DNA of 64,000 nt from Tetracentron sinense (GCA_015143295.1 CM026551.1:49960034-50024033), one strand, 5' to 3'; counted from the stretch's first letter, positions 60,027 through 62,329 are shown. A program made the numbers and translations. Notes: a model not told the origin generated them from the letters alone.

Positions 60027-61112
60027 CTGTATATAAGTGACAACCATCAAATTGAAAAATAAATTTAAGAGAAGTAATGCAGTTTAGATTTACCTTCTTG
60101 TTCATATACATATTGAAAAACAAACCATATTCAATATCAACTCCAGTGGTGGATTTCCAATTCAGAATAATTATGCAAAGAAGTCACGAAAACTACATTA
60201 TAGGCTGGTGGTTCCGAATTCCTTCAACGTCTATTAGGGAAATGCTTAATGTGAAAGAGAGGCTCAAAAGGAATTTTAAAACATCAAACACATTAAATCT
60301 AACAAATGAAGTGTTAGTTTAAACCAATAAACAAAGAAAAAGAAACAACTGAATTTAATGTCATTTGTGACAAAAAAACCCTATTGCGAATTGTGATTAA
60401 TGTTGAGGCCATATCTTAGGTGGCGTTTGGTAACACTAATCTAAATAAGTAGAGCTTATTTAGAAATTGAGCTTAGTTGGACTTTAGATTGTTAAGTTGA
60501 AGGTAAATTAGATGTCTAGATCTTTTTGAAGTAGAGATTTTACCTCTAAAGCAATAAGGAGACATGAGCTACTTTTTTCTTTACAGGTAAAACCTCTACT
60601 TCAAAAGGATGTAGACATCCAATTAACCTTTAACTTAACAATCTAAAGTCTAAATAAGCTCAATTTTCAAATAAACTCTACCTATATAGATTAGTGTTAC
60701 CAAACGCCACCTTAGACATAATGAGAGCCTCAAGGCATTAAGCGTAAACCTCAAATTATTAGAGCCTCTAAGGGTGAGCCTCAAAGATGTTCTCCTTTAG
60801 CCTCGCCTCAAGGCATAAGCCTTGCACACATTTTAAAACAATCTTCGAGACAGTCATAGATGTTCATTAATAAGAACCGTTAAAATAGTAGCTGACAATT
60901 TTCAAATTTGGTAAATTCCAGCATCACATATCCAAATTCAGATAATCATAATTAGTTCAAAGGTAAGTTTCACTAACCTTGAAACAAAACCTTAGGTCTA
61001 TAAGCATGAAATTTTGTGCAACATACCTTCTGAAGAACGTGCACTTTCTCCCACTTGTCTAGTGAGTATCTATAGATGTGAACTTCAGTATTGTTTGGAC
61101 AAAATGCAACCA
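5022..61112 (-). CDS. ARPC1: Actin-related protein 2/3 complex subunit 1 (WD40 p40/p41), 14 exons, first exon missing
   Basis: ARPC1 is the seven-bladed WD40 propeller subunit of the ARP2/3 complex, which nucleates branched actin filaments in the cytoplasm downstream of SCAR/WAVE. The exons translate without a stop into a near-complete protein: [170 protein letters not shown]. All 13 junctions obey GT-AG and all phases join. The coding total is 1,064 nt; with the missing ~24 N-terminal codons the protein is about 378 residues, the family's usual length. The missing start (expected to resemble QCITCHAWSPDHS) is not found between 61113 and 64000. Introns are unusually long and full of transposons, but the coding sequence is intact, so the gene is probably functional. 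Confidence 0.96.
5187..5245 (-). CDS. ARPC1: ARPC1 exon 14
   Basis: 59 nt: [19 protein letters not shown] and a split Gly. Acceptor CTCTAG, donor GTTAGT. Confidence 0.93.
5417..5523 (-). CDS. ARPC1: ARPC1 exon 13
   Basis: 107 nt: [20 protein letters not shown], then [15 protein letters not shown] and a split Asn. This segment inserts between propeller blades and is the most variable part of the family. Acceptor TTTACAAG, donor GTATGT. Confidence 0.95.
5524..7036. other. ARPC1 intron 12, left part
   Basis: AT-rich non-coding sequence. Around 5969-6050 there is a CAATGTTTTAACAACC start followed by CCGGGTTAGCCAG, which resembles an end of a hAT-type MITE, but no partner end was found. Nothing else recognised. 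Confidence 0.4.
7045..7830. repeat. hAT MITE with GAGGC-rich ends
   Basis: Begins CAGTGTTCGAAAATGTGTG and ends TGCTTTTCAAAACATTG (imperfect inverted termini, both rich in GAGGCTTAAGCCT-like repeats). It is flanked by a perfect 8-bp duplication ATATAAAC (7037-7044 and 7831-7838), as in hAT elements. 786 bp, no transposase. A sister copy is at 12314-13060 and a truncated one near 60075-60842. Confidence 0.88.
7870..8660 (+). mobile_element. LINE 3' fragment
   Basis: Broken reading frames encode a zf-RVT-type tail ([13 protein letters not shown], then [19 protein letters not shown]). A segment is duplicated in tandem at about 8259-8365 (the GGCCAAAAGGAGTTTTCA block occurs twice). It ends in an ATTCATTAAAAAAAAG tail near 8645-8657. 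5'-truncated and dead. Confidence 0.75.
8661..9031. other. ARPC1 intron 12, right part
   Basis: Non-coding AT-rich sequence; nothing recognised. Confidence 0.5.
9032..9095 (-). CDS. ARPC1: ARPC1 exon 12
   Basis: 64 nt: [20 protein letters not shown] then Q. The acceptor GTTCTAG is required: a nearer AG (TTTGTCAG) would create a TGA across the junction. Donor GTATGT. Confidence 0.92.
9587..9672 (-). CDS. ARPC1: ARPC1 exon 11
   Basis: 86 nt: [20 protein letters not shown] then FAADERGI and a split Trp. Acceptor TTTTTCCAG, donor GTAAGT. Confidence 0.95.
9801..9889 (-). CDS. ARPC1: ARPC1 exon 10
   Basis: 89 nt: [20 protein letters not shown] then AFHDLPLRD. Acceptor TGATCAG, donor GTGGGT. Confidence 0.95.
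9890..10368. other. ARPC1 intron 9
   Basis: 479-bp intron; no mobile element recognised. Confidence 0.7.
10369..10450 (-). CDS. ARPC1: ARPC1 exon 9
   Basis: 82 nt: [20 protein letters not shown] then GNTLAYV and a split Gly. Acceptor TTGAAGCAG, donor GTCAGA. Confidence 0.95.
10451..11084. other. ARPC1 intron 8, first-exon-side remnant
   Basis: AT-rich. 10590-10760 has repeated TTTGAATC/ATTCAAAT/AATCTTAGG words that look like a degenerate MITE. No coding signal that I trust. Confidence 0.35.
11085..12125 (+). mobile_element. LINE RT C-terminus fragment (broken)
   Basis: The broken frame reads [26 protein letters not shown] and [15 protein letters not shown], then the zf-RVT tail [22 protein letters not shown] and a C-terminal stretch to TAA at 12122-12124. 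This is an L1-type LINE without EN or RT catalytic core, with many stops. Confidence 0.7.
12314..13060. repeat. hAT MITE with GAGGC-rich ends, second copy
   Basis: Begins CAGTGCTTGCTTAAGG and ends TTTTTAAAACGTTA; flanked by a perfect 8-bp duplication ATTGCAAG (12306-12313 and 13061-13068). Ends rich in GAGGCTTAAGCTTC. 747 bp, no coding. Same family as 7045-7830. Confidence 0.82.
13069..13489. other. Intron 8 filler with a short retroposon-like tail
   Basis: Around 13370-13432 the string ATGTAGCCCCGCCCAAATAG then TTTGGATACGGCT resembles a tail common in plant transcripts derived from a non-LTR retroposon. It is a short remnant only. The rest is AT-rich with no genes. Confidence 0.3.
13490..13620. 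repeat. End of a hAT element (CATGGTTCA family)
   Basis: CATGGTTCATAAATCGGTATC followed by ATCGATAAGTCAAAAATAGG closely parallels the left end of the hAT remnant at 52109 (CATGGTTCAAAATATCGG, GATAAGTCCAAAATAGGA). The matching right end was not found; it may be the outer 3' end of the hAT whose transposase lies at 23073-24801. Confidence 0.45.
13649..13680. repeat. (AT)n microsatellite
   Basis: Uninterrupted AT run of about 30 bp. Confidence 0.9.
14045..16299 (-). pseudogene. copia integrase C-terminus, reverse transcriptase and RNase H (broken)
   Basis: 16299-15862 encodes the integrase C-terminal part ([39 protein letters not shown]). 15718-15430 starts the RVT_2 domain ([20 protein letters not shown]). 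15430-14880 holds RT pieces in mixed frames, with the catalytic box YIDD encoded at 14984-14995 ([14 protein letters not shown]). 14884-14045 has the RT tail ([12 protein letters not shown]) and RNase H end ([27 protein letters not shown]). Several stops and frameshifts are present. Gag, protease and the integrase catalytic core are missing. It cannot move itself. Confidence 0.88.
16300..16919. other. Degenerate copia 5' internal region
   Basis: Lies between the primer-binding site and the integrase remnant on the minus strand; it should have held gag and protease but no frame is recognisable. Confidence 0.5.
16920..17124 (-). promoter_or_regulatory. copia primer-binding site and 5' LTR (3' part)
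   Basis: The minus strand reads ...TAATTTCCTACT then TGGTATTAGAGC, near the usual initiator-Met-tRNA complement TGGTATCAGAGC. The LTR part runs 16933-17124 and continues at 23010-23072, where TCTATATAAG resembles a TATA box. Hence the LTR promoter is separated from its body by element A. Confidence 0.7.
17140..17280. promoter_or_regulatory. Subterminal GATATATCG repeat array of element A
   Basis: Clustered ATATATCGCC, GATATCGGTGG, GCGATATATCGCTGATATC and CGATATATCACCGAC words. The other end (22920-22990) has GATATATC and AGAGATATCGAC. Such subterminal repeats are typical transposase-binding sites of hAT elements; binding here is inference. Confidence 0.65.
17580..17650 (-). other. Outward-reading exon of element A (start codon lost)
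   Basis: The minus strand has the purine-rich leader AGAAGAGGGGAGAGGGATTAC, then GGAGGCAAATGTTGATGGCG and ends CTCTCACAG|GTATGT. The ATG seen in element B (AATCAATGGAGG) reads ATCGACGGAGG here. It points out of the left end, opposite to the transposase and in the same direction as ARPC1. Confidence 0.5.
19303..22406 (+). pseudogene. hAT transposase of element A (BED zinc finger, DUF659, dimerisation domain)
   Basis: The first frame (19303-20085) has a BED-type finger (C22-x2-C25, KWH near residue 40) and an acidic stretch. 20157-20858 carries the DUF659 core: [20 protein letters not shown] (catalytic-type Asp) and [11 protein letters not shown]. Introns at 20973-21051, 21183-21295 and 21358-21447 remove stops; following exons read [34 protein letters not shown] and the hAT dimerisation motif ([19 protein letters not shown]). 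The tail (21669-22406) is Ser/Gly/Tyr-rich ([25 protein letters not shown]). Lesions: TAG at 20083-20085, TGA near 20153, a frameshift just after DGWTG, and another near 21745. The enzyme would excise and reinsert CAAGGTTC-ended DNA in the nucleus. This copy is dead, but its catalytic motifs are better kept than in element B. Confidence 0.9.
22407..22919 (+). other. 3' non-coding part of element A
   Basis: AT-rich, no coding. About 480 bp of this stretch is absent from element B, whose tail runs from GNVHF directly into the terminal region. Parts (ATGATTGATTGAGAAATGAA) recur in element E. Confidence 0.6.
23073..24801 (-). pseudogene. hAT element C transposase, older and internally deleted
   Basis: Minus strand: [20 protein letters not shown], then [20 protein letters not shown] and [11 protein letters not shown] (24782-24441), the SCDGWIE motif of DUF659 and [17 protein letters not shown]. 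It then jumps directly to the dimerisation end ([20 protein letters not shown], 24190-24100). The C-terminal tail reads [18 protein letters not shown], then [19 protein letters not shown] near 23160-23200. The catalytic middle (TDNGSAF to CATHC equivalents) is deleted and there are stops. Element B is inserted in its coding sequence: joining 30361 to 24793 across one target copy restores the [13 protein letters not shown] reading. A distinct, more diverged hAT family than A and B. Confidence 0.75.
24925..28053 (-). pseudogene. hAT transposase of element B
   Basis: Starts with ATG at 28051-28053. Same domain order as element A: BED finger, [54 protein letters not shown] (27160-27115), [15 protein letters not shown], hAT dimerisation and an ERQRPLSPF...YGYGN tail. 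Lesions differ from those of A: a TAA inside MRD*INTRKP, a TAG after EKKNVV, and loss of the TDNGSAF motif (the DNA encodes a shifted, changed version). Where A has a stop after PSPN, B reads [10 protein letters not shown]; where A has a stop before KNFG, B reads PMWENFG. So B repairs A's lesions in a comparison and the reverse, but neither copy is intact. Confidence 0.88.
29157..29384. repeat. 114-bp tandem duplication inside element B
   Basis: GGGAGTAACAAGGTGACACA starts at 29157 and again at 29271; the two units match almost throughout, including GGTTAGTGAATCTTAACCAC. Element A has one copy. Confidence 0.85.
29790..29878 (+). other. Outward-reading exon of element B
   Basis: Purine-rich leader AGAAGAGGGGAGAGGGATTAC, then ATG at 29836-29838 opening [14 protein letters not shown] and a donor CTCACAT|GTATGT. 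It points out of the right end, away from the transposase. Confidence 0.55.
30180..30350. promoter_or_regulatory. Subterminal GATATATCG array of element B
   Basis: GGTGATATATCGTCGATC, GCCGATATATCGGCAATATC and GGCGATATATCGCCGATATT. Counterpart of 17140-17280. Confidence 0.65.
30361..30500 (-). pseudogene. hAT element C, 5' part of transposase
   Basis: The minus strand reads [20 protein letters not shown], then a stop and a splice-acceptor-like CACAG before ATGGAGGCTCTGG. It continues the frame broken by element B. The BED finger expected further upstream was not recognised. Confidence 0.45.
30537..30706. repeat. Probable hAT MITE with GCGATTCAAATC repeats
   Basis: Ends CATGGTTGTTAAATTG and GCATGAAAACCTTG are loosely inverted; both sides carry GATTTGCGATTCAAATC-like words. 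No matching 8-bp duplication, so boundaries are uncertain. Confidence 0.4.
30707..32584. other. Rest of ARPC1 intron 8
   Basis: AT-rich. ACCAATATTTAACGTCTGG followed by ACACCA near 30990 and its inverse near 31540 (TGGTGTCCGGTTAGTAAATA then TTGGT) may be ends of a 0.56-kb MITE. 31930-32070 has GAGACGTATCAATACCAATA and GGATACGG words similar to the hAT remnant at 52109. A (GT)n run lies at 32431-32448. Confidence 0.35.
32585..32627 (-). CDS. ARPC1: ARPC1 exon 8 (43 nt)
   Basis: 43 nt: [14 protein letters not shown], aligning with the DAKAGSPSDTKFGE-like segment of relatives. Acceptor ACGACAG. The donor GTCTAATA is weak and lies at the start of the 22.1-kb intron 8. Skipping this exon would shift the frame. 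Confidence 0.9.
32736..32809 (-). CDS. ARPC1: ARPC1 exon 7
   Basis: 74 nt: [20 protein letters not shown] then GVDL and a split Arg. Acceptor CTACAG, donor GTATGG. Confidence 0.95.
32810..33158. other. ARPC1 intron 6, acceptor-distal start
   Basis: AT-rich intron sequence; nothing recognised. Confidence 0.5.
33159..33329. repeat. MITE with 38-bp inverted termini
   Basis: AGCAATGCTATGTCCACTTT CC-type left end and its near-perfect inverse ending in GTGGACGTAGCATTGCT; GGCCATCCACTCTCC matches GGAGAGTGGATGGCC. TTAAAA on both sides may be the target duplication. No coding. Confidence 0.8.
33820..33845. repeat. (TA)n microsatellite
   Basis: TA run directly left of the MITE at 33858; a second TA-rich tract follows it. 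Confidence 0.85.
33858..34057. repeat. MITE with about 65-bp inverted arms
   Basis: AGCAACAGCCCTTGTTGTAG on the left, and its inverse ending CTACAACAAGGATTGTTGCT on the right. Each arm also contains a small palindrome (GTAGCCCAGAGGGCTAC, 33874-33890; GTAGCCCTCTGGGCTAC, 34025-34041). Set in TA-rich DNA. Confidence 0.88.
34133..34685. repeat. hAT MITE (CAGTGTTACCTAG ends)
   Basis: Begins CAGTGTTACCTAGACAC and ends GTGCCTAGGTAACACTA; perfect 8-bp duplication CCGACTAG (34125-34132, 34686-34693). Ends carry GTGCCGTGCCGACAC and CGTGCCGAACAC type repeats. 553 bp, no transposase. Confidence 0.9.
34694..34889. other. Intron 6 filler
   Basis: AT-rich, nothing recognised. Confidence 0.5.
34890..35765 (-). 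mobile_element. LINE fragment: endonuclease end and EN-RT linker
   Basis: The minus strand reads [41 protein letters not shown]-like spacing and the linker [20 protein letters not shown], all in a broken frame. These match the junction between endonuclease and reverse transcriptase in plant L1-type LINEs. Ends in both directions are ragged. Confidence 0.7.
35766..35960. repeat. AGCTCGGCTTGAGC-rich repeat, probable hAT MITE part
   Basis: Repeated CAAGCCGAGATCAAGC, GCTTGGCTTGAAGC and AGATGAGCTCGAGC words, like the complete MITE at 53133-54438. No boundaries found. Confidence 0.4.
35961..36403. other. Intron 6 filler before the chromovirus
   Basis: Pyrimidine-rich, non-coding; does not match the chromovirus 3' LTR, so the 5' LTR is truncated to its right. 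Confidence 0.5.
36404..36894 (+). repeat. Chromovirus 5' LTR (truncated)
   Basis: Matches 43856-44643 apart from the nested LINE: CATAAATCCCTTTATTTTG, GTTTGTGATCCTTAATTCAT, GAACTTTCTTGACTAATTAC, end GCATCA. The left part of the LTR is missing. Confidence 0.85.
37047..38231 (+). pseudogene. Chromovirus gag (broken)
   Basis: 37047-37319 encodes an N-terminal stretch with an [10 protein letters not shown] motif. 37325-37800 has the retrotransposon capsid signature in mixed frames ([53 protein letters not shown]). A CCHC zinc knuckle, [14 protein letters not shown], is encoded at 38027-38068 in a frame other than the longest local one. Stops include TGA/TAA near 37440 and TAG at 37797-37799. Gag would form the particle and bind RNA; this copy cannot. 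Confidence 0.85.
38290..39382 (+). pseudogene. Chromovirus protease and first part of reverse transcriptase
   Basis: The protease core reads [12 protein letters not shown] (about 38354-38389), where an active enzyme has D-S-G. RT begins near 39000: [14 protein letters not shown]-like, then [20 protein letters not shown] and [13 protein letters not shown], with frameshifts, followed by [24 protein letters not shown] and [15 protein letters not shown], where the nested MITE starts. Confidence 0.82.
39383..39735. repeat. hAT MITE nested in the chromovirus RT
   Basis: CATAGTTGCAGG on the left and GGTAACTATG on the right, with a perfect 8-bp duplication ATCATGAC (39375-39382, 39736-39743). It splits the RT frame exactly between FMRIMT and TQVLSRLW. 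353 bp, non-coding. Confidence 0.85.
39744..40259 (+). pseudogene. Chromovirus RT (palm end) and RNase H start
   Basis: After the MITE the frame reads TQVLS, then [11 protein letters not shown], where the active site should read Y-x-D-D, so the catalytic pair is lost. It continues [61 protein letters not shown] and [18 protein letters not shown], the first RNase H strand, where element D interrupts it. Confidence 0.85.
40729..40955. repeat. Three ~70-85-bp tandem units in element D
   Basis: The block GGAGTGACCCTAGCATACCC with TTAGGGTTACTTAAGTTA occurs at about 40740, 40817 and (diverged) 40895. Confidence 0.75.
41020..41110 (+). other. Outward-reading exon of element D
   Basis: Leader AGAAGAGGGGAGAGGGGATT, ATG at 41061, short peptide [17 protein letters not shown] and donor GAGAG|GTATGT. 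Points out of the right end. Confidence 0.55.
41452..42795 (+). pseudogene. Chromovirus RNase H end and integrase (broken)
   Basis: [40 protein letters not shown] and [20 protein letters not shown] finish RNase H. The integrase zinc finger region is degenerate ([20 protein letters not shown]); the catalytic core starts [30 protein letters not shown], and continues with frame changes to [20 protein letters not shown]. The C-terminal part reads [34 protein letters not shown]. Stops and a lost HxxxHxxxCxxC pattern make it non-functional. Confidence 0.85.
42960..43286 (+). pseudogene. Chromodomain of the chromovirus integrase
   Basis: [28 protein letters not shown], a stop (TGA where Trp is usual), then [20 protein letters not shown] and [12 protein letters not shown]. 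This order (E-x2-L-D, G-x2-Y-L-V-K-W-K-G, W-I, L-x-R-x-D-P) is the chromodomain of plant chromoviruses, which targets insertion to certain chromatin. Confidence 0.85.
43320..44643 (+). repeat. Chromovirus 3' LTR (start approximate)
   Basis: 43856-44643 matches the 5' LTR except for the nested LINE tail; the stretch 43320-43855, before that point, has no counterpart at the 5' end because the 5' LTR is truncated. It includes C-rich CCCTAACCC/AACCCTA-type stretches near 43680-43940. Confidence 0.7.
44119..44411 (+). mobile_element. LINE 3' tail nested in the 3' LTR
   Basis: Absent from the 5' LTR. Starts TCGATATGG and ends in A8; near-duplicated flanks AAGCTCGTGG and AAACTTGTGT. Non-coding 3' UTR-like sequence. 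Confidence 0.7.
44776..45105. repeat. MITE in a TA-repeat
   Basis: GGGAAATGTTAGAGTTCACG and CGTGAACTCTAGCATCCCCC are the inverted ends; flanked by TA repeats on both sides, which fits a TA target but hides the duplication. 330 bp, no coding. Contains the hairpin at 44809-44945. Confidence 0.85.
44809..44945. repeat. 62-bp-arm hairpin in ARPC1 intron 6
   Basis: Arms 44809-44870 and 44884-44945 are inverse complements with two mismatches; loop 44871-44883 (13 nt). Starts CGGTATCCTTCACACAAACA and ends with its inverse. As intron RNA it would make a long, almost perfect stem. Confidence 0.92.
45106..45579. other. ARPC1 intron 6, donor side
   Basis: Non-coding; (GA)n at about 45119-45136. Nothing else recognised. 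Confidence 0.5.
45580..45649 (-). CDS. ARPC1: ARPC1 exon 6
   Basis: 70 nt: [20 protein letters not shown] then PNN. Acceptor CTTCAG, donor GTGCGTAT. Followed by the 12,770-bp intron 6. Confidence 0.95.
45650..47900. other. ARPC1 intron 5
   Basis: 2,251 bp. 46000-46320 has repeated CTAGACAAAATTTGTC/CAGACAAAGCCCTAGAC words suggesting an old transposon. No genes. Confidence 0.5.
47901..47970 (-). CDS. ARPC1: ARPC1 exon 5
   Basis: 70 nt: [20 protein letters not shown] then ENN and a split Trp. This is the most conserved part of the family. Acceptor TTTTCAG, donor GTACTT. Confidence 0.96.
47971..48281. other. ARPC1 intron 4, first part
   Basis: AT-rich; nothing recognised. Confidence 0.5.
48292..48838 (+). 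mobile_element. 5'-truncated LINE with target duplication
   Basis: Broken zf-RVT tail and C-terminus ([16 protein letters not shown]-like frames; [11 protein letters not shown]-type end near 48640), 3' UTR, and an AATAAATAAATAAA tail. The 10-bp duplication AAACACCTCT is perfect (48282-48291, 48839-48848). Confidence 0.82.
49020..49560 (-). mobile_element. LINE fragment
   Basis: The minus strand reads [23 protein letters not shown], then [16 protein letters not shown] and [12 protein letters not shown], matching the post-RT segment of plant LINEs (compare [12 protein letters not shown] at 53278). Ends ragged. Confidence 0.65.
49561..50427. other. ARPC1 intron 4, middle
   Basis: Non-coding, GC-richer towards 50000-50400. 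The start of the repeat block at 50428 belongs to the same unrecognised element. Confidence 0.4.
50428..50690. repeat. Four imperfect ~55-60-bp repeats
   Basis: Units near 50432, 50489, 50580 and 50637 share C(T/C)(A/G)CGGAGGG(C)A/G-G-GAG and (T/A)GGCACCTCCTCATTG-like words, often ending TTNAGGAGAGG. It may be part of an LTR or an unclassified satellite-like element. Confidence 0.5.
50691..51025. other. ARPC1 intron 4, acceptor-distal end
   Basis: Nothing recognised. Confidence 0.5.
51026..51120 (-). CDS. ARPC1: ARPC1 exon 4
   Basis: 95 nt: [20 protein letters not shown] then [11 protein letters not shown]. Completes the HDRNSYVW motif of the preceding exon. Acceptor TTTTCAG, donor GTATTG. 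Intron 3 is 152 bp. Confidence 0.95.
51146..51171. repeat. (GA)n microsatellite in intron 3
   Basis: GA run within the 152-bp intron between exons 3 and 4. Confidence 0.85.
51273..51349 (-). CDS. ARPC1: ARPC1 exon 3
   Basis: 77 nt: [20 protein letters not shown] then SHDRN and a split Ser. Acceptor TCTCACAG, donor GTGAGT. Intron 2 upstream is 9,677 bp. Confidence 0.95.
51350..52100. other. ARPC1 intron 2, donor-distal part
   Basis: AT-rich; no element recognised. Confidence 0.5.
52109..53108 (-). mobile_element. hAT deletion derivative (CATGGTTCA ends)
   Basis: CATGGTTCAAAATATCGG and CGATATTTTAAACCATG are the ends; perfect 8-bp duplication GTCTACAT (52101-52108, 53109-53116). Exactly 1,000 bp. 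Ends hold GTATCGG/GGATACG arrays. Only the C-terminal tail of a transposase is left (52620-52810, minus), with a 42-bp tandem repeat encoding [11 protein letters not shown] twice. Confidence 0.92.
53240..54235 (+). mobile_element. 5'-truncated LINE nested in a MITE
   Basis: Starts inside a coding codon stretch, ends with a 3' UTR (AATAAAATCTGC) and A-rich tail (54201-54247). Both flanks are MITE sequence. Confidence 0.8.
53248..54072 (+). CDS. LINE ORF2 C-terminal region, open 274 codons
   Basis: One uninterrupted frame: [20 protein letters not shown], then the [20 protein letters not shown] segment, [19 protein letters not shown], and a CCHC-like zf-RVT motif ([18 protein letters not shown]), [18 protein letters not shown], ending [18 protein letters not shown]. 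This is the tail after the RT palm in plant L1-type LINE ORF2. It lacks EN and RT catalytic parts, so it is not active by itself. The absence of stops, unlike other LINE pieces here, points to a younger insertion. The first ATG (at 53248) is probably not a real start. Confidence 0.8.
   Translation: MGQGSEVRFWLDVWCGNTRLQDDFANLFMLASNKKALVSESFERTGEGVVWCPNLRRDLNDWEIEDMTRLLERVASGSPCADHRDIRIWSRGNLGRFSVRALYQSLYPVPSRRFPYRIVWNPGIPSKVSFFLWNATLDKILTCDHLQSRGWRMANRCFLCFQAEESVDHLLLHCPIVFGIWGFFLSCVGVAWFFPSSFLNFLSCWLKITGNGARGAIWAVLPGAISWMVWKERNNRVFENSSSSVTRLCEQIRMVVLEWAGLYFDMEALRELLG
54488..55100 (+). mobile_element. LINE 3' fragment
   Basis: [20 protein letters not shown] then [16 protein letters not shown] (zf-RVT), broken, with a 23-bp tandem repeat (TTATCTTGCTTGGGTGTCTT, 54649-54694). 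It ends [14 protein letters not shown] and a 3' UTR closing in (TA)n at 55061-55100. Confidence 0.75.
56515..57150. repeat. ~335-bp tandem duplication in element E
   Basis: TTTTTATACTAAACATCT begins at about 56515 and again at about 56849; the following TTATTCAGTTATTCTTAACA and ATATAAAATTCGAGATTAGA blocks repeat in order. Confidence 0.85.
57365..57507 (+). other. Outward-reading exon of element E
   Basis: Purine-rich leader AAAGAAGAGGGAAGAGGG, ATG at 57443, [20 protein letters not shown] and donor CCCCAG|GTATTT. Points out of the right end. Confidence 0.5.
57930..58530 (+). mobile_element. LINE 3' fragment with poly(A)
   Basis: Broken zf-RVT tail ([16 protein letters not shown]-like, SFLSQLGVL), C-terminal remnant and a tail ending in A10 at 58521-58530. 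Confidence 0.7.
58550..58905 (-). pseudogene. RNase H domain scrap (LINE type)
   Basis: Minus strand: [26 protein letters not shown]-like and [13 protein letters not shown], the end motif of LINE RNase H domains. Several stops. Confidence 0.6.
58915..59125 (+). pseudogene. LINE endonuclease scrap
   Basis: [30 protein letters not shown] and [15 protein letters not shown] match the catalytic GDFN-V-I motif of apurinic-type LINE endonucleases. Only about 70 codons remain. Confidence 0.75.
59245..59589. repeat. MITE with GGGGAGAGTTCAATCGCACC ends
   Basis: The left end runs CGAATCAG...GGGGAGAGTTCAATCGCACC then CACAGCTCAACACGTGTCCC; the right end is its inverse. Each half holds an AAAACCAAGGTTA/GTTAGTGAATCTTAACCATGG module. 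Confidence 0.88.
59590..59936. other. Intron 2 filler
   Basis: Nothing recognised. Confidence 0.5.
59937..60040. repeat. Small inverted repeat around (TA)n
   Basis: CACTTATATACAGTTTC and GAAACTGTATATAAGTG are perfect 17-bp inverses around a TA run (about 59998-60022). Confidence 0.8.
60075..60842. repeat. Truncated GAGGC-type hAT MITE
   Basis: Internal blocks (GTGGTGGATTTCCAATTC, CACGAAAACTACATTATAGG) match 7360-7440, and the right end GAGCCTCAAGGCATTAAG...CACATTTTAAAACAATC matches the family. The left end is lost. A Tourist-like MITE sits inside. Confidence 0.65.
60419..60711. repeat. Tourist/PIF-like MITE
   Basis: GGTGGCGTTTGGTAACACTA and TAGTGTTACCAAACGCCACC ends, 3-bp duplication TTA (60416-60418, 60712-60714). 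293 bp; also self-complementary inside (GTAGAGATTTTACCTC / GAGGTAAAA-like). Confidence 0.88.
60843..61026. other. ARPC1 intron 2, donor side
   Basis: Short unremarkable intron sequence before the GTATGT donor of exon 2. Confidence 0.6.
61027..61112 (-). CDS. ARPC1: ARPC1 exon 2 (first coding exon seen)
   Basis: 86 nt. It starts in phase with the TG of a split Met codon and reads [20 protein letters not shown], then EKVHVLQK. Acceptor TTTGTAG, donor GTATGT. First WD40 blade. Confidence 0.95.
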
Positions 61113-61440
61113 CTACAAAGGAAATCGACATATGTTACAACTTACAAAAGTAATAAGCATTAAGACAAATGGGAACAAAAAAGGCAAACATGTTATTCCA
61201 TAAGTATAGCATGTAGGCAAAGAAAACTGGAATATAAAACAGCAACACTAAAATTTCAGATGGATCATTTAATACTCAAGAAATGATACTGTGTTGTCAA
61301 GACATATAGAACTGAAATGTAATAAATAAATTACATAAAGTTATAAGTAAGAATATAGATGAAATTTGGCAGACTTGGTCGATTTAAGGGTAATTCTAGC
61401 ATAATGATATATAGACTACAACAGACTCCCAATCATTGTA
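61113..61440. other. ARPC1 intron 1, acceptor side
   Basis: No first coding exon is visible. Confidence 0.5.
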
Positions 61441-61441
61441 A

Positions 61442-61468
61442 CTAGTAAAAGACCCGTTCGATGCACGG
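61442..61468 (-). other. Helitron-like 3' terminus
   Basis: On the minus strand a short hairpin CCGTgcatcgaACGG is followed by GTCTTTTACTAG|T, as in the hairpin-plus-CTRR ends of plant Helitrons. No helicase gene and no 5' TC end were located. Confidence 0.3.
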
Positions 61469-62125
61469 AGATGTCAAAAAGAAAAAATAAAATATAATTC
61501 CTCATTTTGTTTTTTTAAATAATACCAAAAAATTGACCAAAATAGAGAAATACTTGAGAAAAAGACCAAAAAAAAATATTGTACATTCAAGGAGCTCTAC
61601 TATTTTCAGGGATAGTAGCATAAGAACCTAACAAAAGTTTAATGACAACCTCCTCGATTTGTCTTGGTTGTTGAAAGTTTATTAACAAAATTTTAATGAC
61701 AATTTAACAATACTATGAAATCTTTAAAAACAAGTGGCATGGCTAGGATGAAAATTGGCCCATATATACATGTTCTTCGACTCAACAATAGCATAAGGAT
61801 GATGAAAATTGGCACATGTTTTGAAGAAAAAAATAATAAAAGAAATATATACGTGTTTTTACACTCAACAAAACCATAAGGTTAAGGTAACCTCATGCAA
61901 ACTAAGTGGTAATGGTCCCTATCTCTTTTATGCTCACTTTACACCCTATCCAACTGGTAGTGTGAAACTACAAGGGCTGAGAGTGTGTTGTGGTGTGTGT
62001 TTTCCTGTGTCTTGCCTTCAGCTTCACCTTGTCGTGTAGTTGAGTTAACCAAAAAAACCAGTAGTGTGAAACAATGATTGCTTTTTTCTTTCAATTTTTG
62101 TAGGGAAATAGTTAAATTACTGTCG
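61469..62125. other. Upstream/intron 1 filler
   Basis: AT-rich; the 76-codon frame at 61809-62039 shows no recognisable features. Confidence 0.4.
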
Positions 62126-62329
62126 CATTAGACTATGCAGTCTAAAGTGTAGTCTTCATTGGTCCATGCCCCTATTTTTACCACATCAACTGTAGTTAAG
62201 ATTCACTCACTCTTAGGGTTAAGCAATCTAACCTTAATTTTTAAATTAAAAATATTTATTTTAATTTTCTTAAGATTAACCATAGTTAAAAAGCACAAGT
62301 AGCCATGGCGTTGACTACATAGTCTAATG
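62126..62329. repeat. CATTAGACTA MITE, complete copy
   Basis: CATTAGACTATGCAGTC and GACTACATAGTCTAATG are inverted ends; the interior holds AAGATTCACTCACTCTTAGG and TTAAGATTAACCATAG. Related pieces at 736-896 and 4425-4530. Confidence 0.8.

Noticed and set aside
61809-62039. 76-codon plus-strand frame
   Set aside because: Low complexity, no family resemblance, no start context or splice support.
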